The notes under the pieces were generated by a model. It saw only the letters and a list, made by a program, of their open reading frames with translations. It was not told the DNA's origin and did not search any database. Shown here one piece after another: positions 5,550 through 6,626 of a stretch of 6,626 nucleotides of DNA (positions are counted from its first letter, which is position 1; each line of letters starts with the position of its first letter). A program made the position numbers and the translations under genes. Source of the DNA: Tigheibacillus jepli (GTDB lineage Bacteria > Bacillota > Bacilli > Bacillales > Amphibacillaceae); NCBI RefSeq assembly GCF_030732005.1, contig NZ_JAROCA010000099.1, positions 1 through 6,626 on the forward strand, given 5' to 3'.

Positions 5550-6260
5550 ATGGAAAATCTGCAAGGAAAAACGGCAATCGTAACGGGTGCAAGCAGCGGC
5601 ATTGGTGTGGCAATCGCTGGAAAACTGGCAACAGAAGGCGTAAATGTCGTGCTGGCAGCAAGAAGTGAAGAAAAACTACAAGCAATTGCAAGCGTATTAA
5701 ATGAAAAAGGACAGGGCAAGGCGCTCGCGGTGCCAACAGATGTGGCGAACCGGGCAGATGTTGAAAAGCTTGTTCAACAGGCAATACAAAGCTTTGGCAA
5801 CGTGGATGTTTTGGTGAATTGCGCCGGACAGATGCTAACAGGAGCTGTTCGCGCAGGAGAGGTTGAAGAGTGGGAGCAAATGATTGATGTCAATGTAAAA
5901 GGCGTGCTGTATGGCATTCATGCCGTGCTGCCGGCAATGCTCGAGAAAGCTTGCGGCCATATTATCAACATCGCATCGGTTTCCGGTTTCGAGGTAACAA
6001 AAACAAGCACCGTGTACAGTGCGACGAAATTCGCGGTGCGAGCAATTTCGAGCGGATTGGAAAAGGAATTGGCCAGAACCGGCGTGCGTGTAACCAATAT
6101 TTCCCCGGGAATGGTTGATACACCGCTATCCGGTGGTGGCAGCACATGGAGCAACGGCCGGAAAAAACTGGAGGCTGCAGATATCGCAAATGCAGTTGTC
6201 TACGCACTTACCCAGCCGGATTATGTGAATGTCAATGAAATTACGGTCCGGCCGGTTTAA
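5550..6260 (+). CDS. short-chain dehydrogenase/reductase (SDR family oxidoreductase)
   Basis: Predicted 236-residue cytoplasmic NAD(P)(H)-dependent oxidoreductase of the classical SDR type and length. Seen: TGASSGIG (12-19, cofactor loop), AARS at the end of strand 2 (36-39, Arg38 favouring NADPH), NCAG (90-93), DVNVKG with Asn115, catalytic Ser143 in IASVSG, Tyr156 and Lys160 in YSATK, and SPGMVDTPL (185-193). The catalytic tetrad is therefore complete. Start ATG 5550 follows GGGGAGG at 5536-5542 with 7 bases between. The gene is divergent from the acyl-CoA synthetase and ends at a remnant of the dispersed repeat and then an intrinsic terminator. It would reduce a keto group or oxidise an alcohol; a role on acyl or aromatic intermediates of the neighbouring genes is inference. 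YdfG/clavulanate dehydrogenase-like SDRs are the nearest general type. Confidence 0.92.
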   Translation: MENLQGKTAIVTGASSGIGVAIAGKLATEGVNVVLAARSEEKLQAIASVLNEKGQGKALAVPTDVANRADVEKLVQQAIQSFGNVDVLVNCAGQMLTGAVRAGEVEEWEQMIDVNVKGVLYGIHAVLPAMLEKACGHIINIASVSGFEVTKTSTVYSATKFAVRAISSGLEKELARTGVRVTNISPGMVDTPLSGGGSTWSNGRKKLEAADIANAVVYALTQPDYVNVNEITVRPV

Positions 6261-6298
6261 TAGAACATAGTTGCTGGAGTTGAACATGGCTGTCATAG
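6261..6298 (+). repeat. dispersed repeat, copy 3 (short remnant)
   Basis: Compared with the reverse complement of copy 2, bases 6268-6298 match TAGTTGCT, lack the next 7 bases (GGGCGCT, a deletion between GCTGG-type direct repeats), then match 23 bases to GGCTGTCATAG with only four differences, all transitions. GAACA at 6263-6267 may be the remaining outer end. The rest of the element is missing. It begins right after the SDR stop codon and is oriented as copies 1 and 2 are relative to their upstream genes. Confidence 0.6.
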
Positions 6299-6342
6299 GA
6301 CATTAACTCAGCCCAATTTTATACTCACTTTATTTAAAAAAG

Positions 6343-6379
6343 AAAAGCACAGCTTTTAGAAGCGTAGCTGTGCTTTTTT
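6343..6379 (+). terminator. intrinsic terminator of the SDR gene
   Basis: AAAAGCACAGCT (6343-6354) pairs perfectly with AGCTGTGCTTTT (6366-6377) over 12 bp with an 11-base loop, and T6 follows at 6374-6379. On the minus strand the same stem is followed by a T-rich stretch, so it could also stop a gene entering from the right. Confidence 0.92.
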
Positions 6380-6626
6380 CGGAATGGAGAAAGAAACGCC
6401 GGAAAGGTATCCGAAACGCTACCATCTCTACAAAAGGGATTGTATCTAATGTACTGGTTAGGTCATCATTCGCTTGTATGGGGTGCGTGCATCCAATGTA
6501 TTGGTATAGGTCATAAGGAATAGAATGCATTATTTTCCATCAAATAAATAAGGTTCAGTAACAACTTACGGGGAACATAATTCGACAACTTTGATTTAAA
6601 AAAAGGAAAATCCAAACCATCCGTCG
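6380..6626. other. gene-free right end of the window
   Basis: After the terminator no gene with a ribosome binding site is seen. The stretch holds an imperfect direct repeat (6443-6466 and 6490-6514, listed separately) and becomes AT-rich toward the end, with an A-run near 6597-6604. It may be the upstream region of a gene beyond the window. Confidence 0.4.
6443..6514. repeat. imperfect direct repeat, two copies about 47 bases apart
   Basis: Copy A (6443-6466, TATCTAATGTACTGG then TTAGGTCAT) and copy B (6490-6514, CATCCAATGTATTGG then TATAGGTCAT) agree at about 21 of 25 positions with one 1-base gap. Copy B also contains CCAAT-GT-ATTGG, a small palindrome degraded in copy A. The substitutions are transitions. 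It could be a decayed tandem duplication or a pair of protein-binding sites. Confidence 0.5.

Noticed and set aside
5377..5784. Minus-strand open frame of 135 codons opposite the SDR start
   Set aside because: Leu/Pro/His/Phe-rich low-complexity translation, typical of an antisense shadow of the SDR gene.
6384..6449. A 21-codon frame starting with ATG just after the SDR terminator
   Set aside because: No ribosome site and no promoter between the terminator and the ATG.

Overview
The window looks like chromosomal DNA of a low-to-mid-GC Gram-positive rod of the Bacillaceae, plausibly an Oceanobacillus, Virgibacillus or Lentibacillus type. Strong GGAGG-type ribosome binding sites, sigma-A-like promoters, a DUF24/HxlR regulator and an interspersed repeat beginning with the words GAACAAAGGCGC support this. 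The genus is inference. No mobile element, CRISPR array, tRNA or rRNA is visible.

Left part (1-2540) is a flavin/redox module. A luciferase-like flavin monooxygenase (890-1963, minus) is followed by an NADPH-dependent FMN reductase (155-721, minus). They are transcribed divergently from an HxlR-family regulator (2137-2538, plus). The 173-base gap between the divergent genes holds an extended -10 box, a perfect 8-bp inverted repeat over the regulator's start site, and a half-site over the monooxygenase -10 box. The simplest reading is a regulator with an N-terminal cysteine controlling itself and a two-component FMN-dependent oxygenase, perhaps for an electrophile or xenobiotic. The substrate cannot be read from the sequence.

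Middle part (2500-5231) has a possible 41-residue reading frame overlapping the end of the regulator, a bidirectional hairpin, a hotdog-fold acyl-CoA thioesterase (2737-3207, minus) with its own promoter, and an ANL-superfamily acyl-CoA synthetase (3582-5231, minus). The synthetase is cut by an in-frame TAG. The same frame continues for 29 more codons containing the PLTSTGK motif with the expected catalytic lysine, so the gene is either freshly inactivated, a half-reaction enzyme, or a readthrough/sequencing case.

Right part (5232-6626) has a 318-base gap with two short possible reading frames, an SDR oxidoreductase (5550-6260, plus) with an intrinsic terminator, and about 250 bases without a gene but with an imperfect direct repeat. 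Synthetase, thioesterase and SDR together suggest acyl or aromatic-acid CoA metabolism, but no pathway can be fixed.

The most unusual structure is a dispersed repeat: a full copy (3298-3493), an internally shortened copy (790-904) and a remnant (6261-6298). All three lie at the 3' end of a gene, in the same orientation relative to that gene. Two of them overlap its stop codon and end a few bases before the -35 box of the next gene.
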